Shown here: one piece after another, positions 60,626-64,000 of the stretch | Layout: every line of letters starts with the position of its first letter | Position numbering within the stretch: position 1 is the stretch's first letter | Origin: Sphagnum magellanicum | Taxonomy: Eukaryota; Streptophyta; Sphagnopsida; Sphagnales; Sphagnaceae | Assembly (NCBI GenBank): GCA_021904315.1 | Contig: CM038915.1 | Coordinates: forward strand, 5,642,001 to 5,706,000 | Direction: 5' to 3' | DNA length: 64,000 nucleotides | Notes under the pieces: generated by a model | Told to the model about the DNA's origin: nothing | Seen by the model: the letters and a program-made list of their open reading frames with translations, nothing else | Databases searched by the model: none | Translations under genes and position numbers: made by a program

Positions 60626-61069
60626 CAGTGTTGGCCAGTTCTTTACTTTTATGAAGAACCTCCCACTCCAGTTCTAACAAATAAATTAGAACAGATCTGG
60701 TTCCATACATAAGTGGAACTGAGAATCAGGTTCTAGGTTCAGTGCTTTTATTTTTAAATGATTCTGATTCTGGTTCCAGTTCTGAAATTCAGACATGATT
60801 TTGGTCCAGTTCCAAGTAACACGAACTGGAATTGATGGTTAATTGTCAGTTAATCTGCAGTTAGCCTTGAGTTTTAGCTTTTCTTTTTAAAAATTCAATA
60901 TTAGTTTCAATTTCACACATAAAAACAGAGAACTTGAGAACTCCGATTTTGGTCTGTTTTTTATAAGTATCCAGTCTCAGTTTTGGTTCCAAAAATCGAA
61001 CACAATTCCAATTCAGTTTTTACTATCTGGAACTGGAATCAATAGTTCTAACCTGTCTGTGCAACACTG
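60626..61069 (+). mobile_element. hAT-type MITE, family 'CAGTGTTG', copy 2, complete (444 bp)
   Basis: Begins CAGTGTTGGCCAGTTC and ends ...CTGTGCAACACTG, with inverted ends CAGTGTTG. It is flanked by an exact 8-base target duplication GTTTAGTC (60618-60625 and 61070-61077), diagnostic of hAT elements. Non-coding, rich in 'ctggttccagttct'. Confidence 0.92.
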
Positions 61070-61077
61070 GTTTAGTC

Positions 61078-62676
61078 TATTGCGGTTTTGCTTTGCTAGA
61101 CTGGTACTTTCGTTTGCCTCTTTTACTTTGTTACTTCAAGTGTGTTTATTCAAATAGGTCATTTATCTTCCAGACTGTGTTGCTCCTGGAGAAAATTGTT
61201 GATTTATGGGATGATGGGTTGGCTGCTGGACCAAATTCTTTTTTTGCAACAAGTTTTTACACTTCTCAAAGGTTTTCAAATTTCAGTGACAATGATTCAT
61301 TGAAATGGGCTTAGGTAGGATAAACTTTAGGTTTCATAAGTTATGCTTTGGACAATTTCAAACTAGAATCTATTTAGTCAATTTTCAAATAAAGAGGAAT
61401 GAAAAGATGTTTTTTCAAATAATAATAATAATAATATTCACAAATATTTTTTAAATATCTTTTACAACAAATTTTCATTTTGTTTTTCTTCAATTCAATT
61501 CAAGTTGCACGCAATGTCATTTAATATTTTCATTTGAATGGAACTTGATTTTCCCAAAATCAAATCATTTTTTTATCCATTGATTGTCTCTTGTAGTGTC
61601 TAGCAGAGCAGAGCCCAAGGGAATCATAATTGCTAGTTAGGCTTTCTTTTTTATGACTTTTGTCACAAGGTGCAAGCAACACACAACATTACCATCACTC
61701 CTACTTTCTATGTGAAATTTTCTTTTAGAACCACTTTGGAGAAAAAGTTATTGTCATCTTGCTATAGTGCCACCAAATAGTTTTTGAAAAAAATATCATT
61801 GGTATGTAAAAGCTCATATATTTGCAAAGTGAAGGGTGTGGAAAATTTCTATCCACACAATGTTAGATGACACCTATTGAAAATGTTTTGGATCTCGATT
61901 TTGTTTGGAGAAATACCTAAGTTGACAACATTCTTATTTAACAAATTAAAAAAATGTGATGTCAAATTGAAGGGCAAAATTACCATGGTGTTCATGGTGA
62001 CCAAGAATGTGAATTGGCACATTTGTAAAGTCTTTAGATTCATGAGTAGCTATCTGTATGAAATGTGTTCCAAAGCATCTATGCAAAAACCTCCTATGTT
62101 AAATTATAATCAAATATAACCATAGGTAAATTATAGTGTTGAATTCAAGGGCAAAAATTAACATGTACATTTGTCAGAAATGTGGATGTCAATTGGAAGA
62201 ACAATTACATCCCAAGTTTGAAGCATGATAGCTATATGTGCAATTTGCTCCAAAGCTTTCTATCCAAAAGCCCATCTAGCCACACACTGGGGTGGGGAGG
62301 ACCTATTATTATTGTTCTTGTGGACAAATGATTTGGAGTATTATGGCCAAAAAAAAAGGAAAACAAATCAGTTTTCTTTTTTATTACAATGCGGCCTTTT
62401 TCACACAATGTCAAGCTTTATTCCAAAGGTGTAAGAAGTGTACACGGTATCCCTAAAGAAATAAAAAGTGGCCTTTTAGCAACACCCTCCCCACATCCTC
62501 CACCCCACCCCTCCACCCTCACTGTCCCAATAGCAACTTTTTCAATATTGAAACTTGCCCCAAAAAAAACGCATGAATTATTGATCCAAGCCCTATGACT
62601 TCATGGTTGCAGGGAAAAAGCGCTTTTTCGAGTTATCTGAAAATTGGGCCCACATCTCAAAGCTAGTAAGAAATAA
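61078..62676. other. Gene-free stretch
   Basis: A 73-aa plus-strand frame (61093-61314) is not AT-typical and could be a stray exon, but no domain or convincing splice frame supports it. 61860-62290 contains the phrases 'aagggcaaaat.a.catg', 'gaatgtg...ttgg' and 'atgatagctat.tgt.' twice, about 170-190 bases apart, suggesting an old duplication. Confidence 0.4.
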
Positions 62677-62889
62677 TGGTGCATTCACACTTGATGTTAA
62701 GTGAGTCTTAAATGAAAATCTAGGTGACATCCTAGGTGGCACCCAATGTTAAATGGGCAATAGTTTAATGTTAAATGAATGTTAGCTTAACATAAAATGT
62801 TCATGATAAGTAGGTGTAACTCTAAAATTACCAGGTTGTTGTCAGGGGACTCAACACTAGAGTCCCTAACACCAAGTGTGAGTGCACCC
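62677..62889 (+). mobile_element. Tourist-like MITE, family 'TGGTGCATTCACAC', copy 2 (213 bp)
   Basis: The ends tggtgcattcacacttgatg and, reverse-complemented, gggtgcactcacacttggtg are flanked by TAA on both sides (62674-62676 and 62890-62892). Aligns to 29397-29612 in inverted orientation. Termini match those of the Harbinger element at 41846-44854. Confidence 0.88.
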
Positions 62890-63164
62890 TAAGACTTTGA
62901 AGGGCACTGCCAAATCCATTAAAGAATTTTGACAAGGAAAACATTGAGTCTGGAAGTGGAAAGTTTTTGCAAGTTTCTGGGCTTGGTTGTGATCAGCTCT
63001 CGAACAACCGACCAGGCTGGCCCTGAACTGCGTTGAAACTGGAATCACTGGCTAGATGATAACGACAAGTCAATTCGTGTAATGTGCCAAGTCAGATTTT
63101 TCAGAACAACCCTAAACATTTTATGTCTGCCACCTTATCAGGGTCTTTATCATCTTTCCAGTGT

Positions 63165-63440
63165 TTTTGTTTGGCGAAATTTCACCAAATTTGACTTGAA
63201 AAATATGATTTCGACCTATACGAAGGACTTTCCATGAAACTATTATTTGCCAGATTTTGAAGAAAAGAAGTTTTCACATTATCAGATTTTTATGATACAT
63301 TCCAGTAGGTAGCCAAGAATATAGAAGGATTCTGTTTTTTTTCTACTTTCATAGCCAAATCTGGCTAAATCATCTTATGGATGCTCGCCACTTCAGCTGC
63401 ATCACAAAATTGATAAAAATTATTATAAAAAAAACAACCC
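63165..63440 (+). repeat. Dispersed AT-rich repeat, copy 3 of 3
   Basis: Strong match to 46262-46560 in the same orientation (shared phrases listed there), including 'gctaaatcatcttatggatg' and 'cacttcagct.catcacaaaattga'. Confidence 0.75.
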
Positions 63441-64000
63441 TAAACCCCTGCATCTCTCCCTTGGCCTGGCCGCTTGGTCTCTGACTCTTGCTCAATGGTC
63501 AGTCTATAATTTGATTAAGTTGACAAGTTGACATTTCTCTTCAGTACATTGATGACACAACAAACCCTCTGATCAGCATGACTTGTGTGCAGGTATGCTG
63601 ACCCCTTACTACCTAACTTGATGGCTTGGCGAAGATGTGAACTTGAGGAGATCAATGGTCTTTCAAGGTAAAATGCCAATCCACAACGAAATAACAGAGG
63701 TTGAAGTATACTTCCCAGATTTGCCATGAAGCTAGATTATTCTTGAGCAATCCATCGCCAGTTTCAGAGTCGGTGATCTTCCAGGTATTCACCTTAAGAT
63801 ACAACCCATACTTCAGACAGTTTCCAACTATGCCAAGATCAGAAACCCAAATCTCACCGGGAACTGATTGGGCACAGAAGTATGCTGTGAAGCTGCTGCA
63901 CACAGCAGCTTTGCTCATGGCCACCCCAAATTGAAGTGCTAGCTAGATTTTGTGAAAATAAAGTCCACTACTCTTGGACAATTAGGATGCAGTCAAGCAA
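63441..64000. other. Window end; possible exon of an unidentified gene on the minus strand
   Basis: Less AT-rich than its left flank. A minus-strand frame from 63924 (90 aa, with GEIWVSDLGIVGNCLKYGLY, then LKVNTWKITDSETGDG) has protein-like composition and is followed by a possible donor (gggaa/gtatac, near 63714). I do not recognise the protein, and neighbouring exons cannot be placed before the window ends. It may equally be chance. Confidence 0.25.

Noticed and set aside
1-64000. CRISPR arrays, operons, bacterial promoters or phage-type systems
   Set aside because: Intron-bearing plant genes and transposons throughout; the tandem repeats here lack the spacer structure of CRISPR.

Overview
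The window looks like nuclear DNA of a land plant. It has intron-bearing plant genes with GT-AG introns, a protein of the plant-only DUF630/DUF632 family, a WAT1-type EamA transporter, long AT-rich gene-poor stretches full of decayed transposons, and a recent insert of mitochondrial nad7 DNA that carries the end of a group II intron. Introns are short (about 60-740 bases) while gene-free stretches exceed 20 kb. The nad7 residues and the transposon types fit a moss, lycophyte or fern at least as well as a seed plant, but I cannot fix the lineage from sequence alone.

Only three host genes can be supported. (1) A DUF630/DUF632 membrane-anchored regulator on the minus strand, 631-4078, in six exons whose phases all agree (789 aa). 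(2) A WAT1-related EamA transporter on the plus strand, 30720-35133, in seven exons (402 aa), with Tourist-like MITEs in introns 1 and 2. (3) A single-exon secreted protein on the minus strand, 37746-38540. It has a signal peptide, a low-complexity Ser/Gly spacer and a C-terminal motif that closely resembles the IDA/IDL abscission peptide hormones. This is the most interesting host gene here. Genes 2 and 3 are convergent. A four-copy GC-rich tandem repeat lies just beyond the stop codon of gene 3.

The rest is mostly mobile-element fossil. 8.9-11.2 kb: decayed hAT transposase (minus). 15.88-16.69 kb: solo LTR with a perfect 5-base target duplication. 17.4-18.1 and 27.0-27.3 kb: CCTAG-rich DNA next to tRNA-like heads. 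23.68-24.4 kb: LTR-type fragment. 25.27-25.65 kb: 200-bp tandem duplication. 41.85-44.85 kb: PIF/Harbinger element with both ends, TTA target duplication and a decayed DDE transposase; two 0.21-kb MITEs (29.4 and 62.7 kb) share its end sequence. 51.1-55.0 kb: pogo-like transposon split by an insertion of about 2 kb. 55.4-56.9 kb: four tandem-repeat families in a row. 58.1-61.1 kb: two hAT-type MITE copies flanking a TIR-like unit that was itself invaded by a 344-bp mitochondrial nad7 fragment bounded by identical 135-bp direct repeats.

The host genes show no operon-like or pathway link to each other. The window is best read as small gene islands (0.6-6 kb and 30-39.5 kb) in a transposon-rich landscape.
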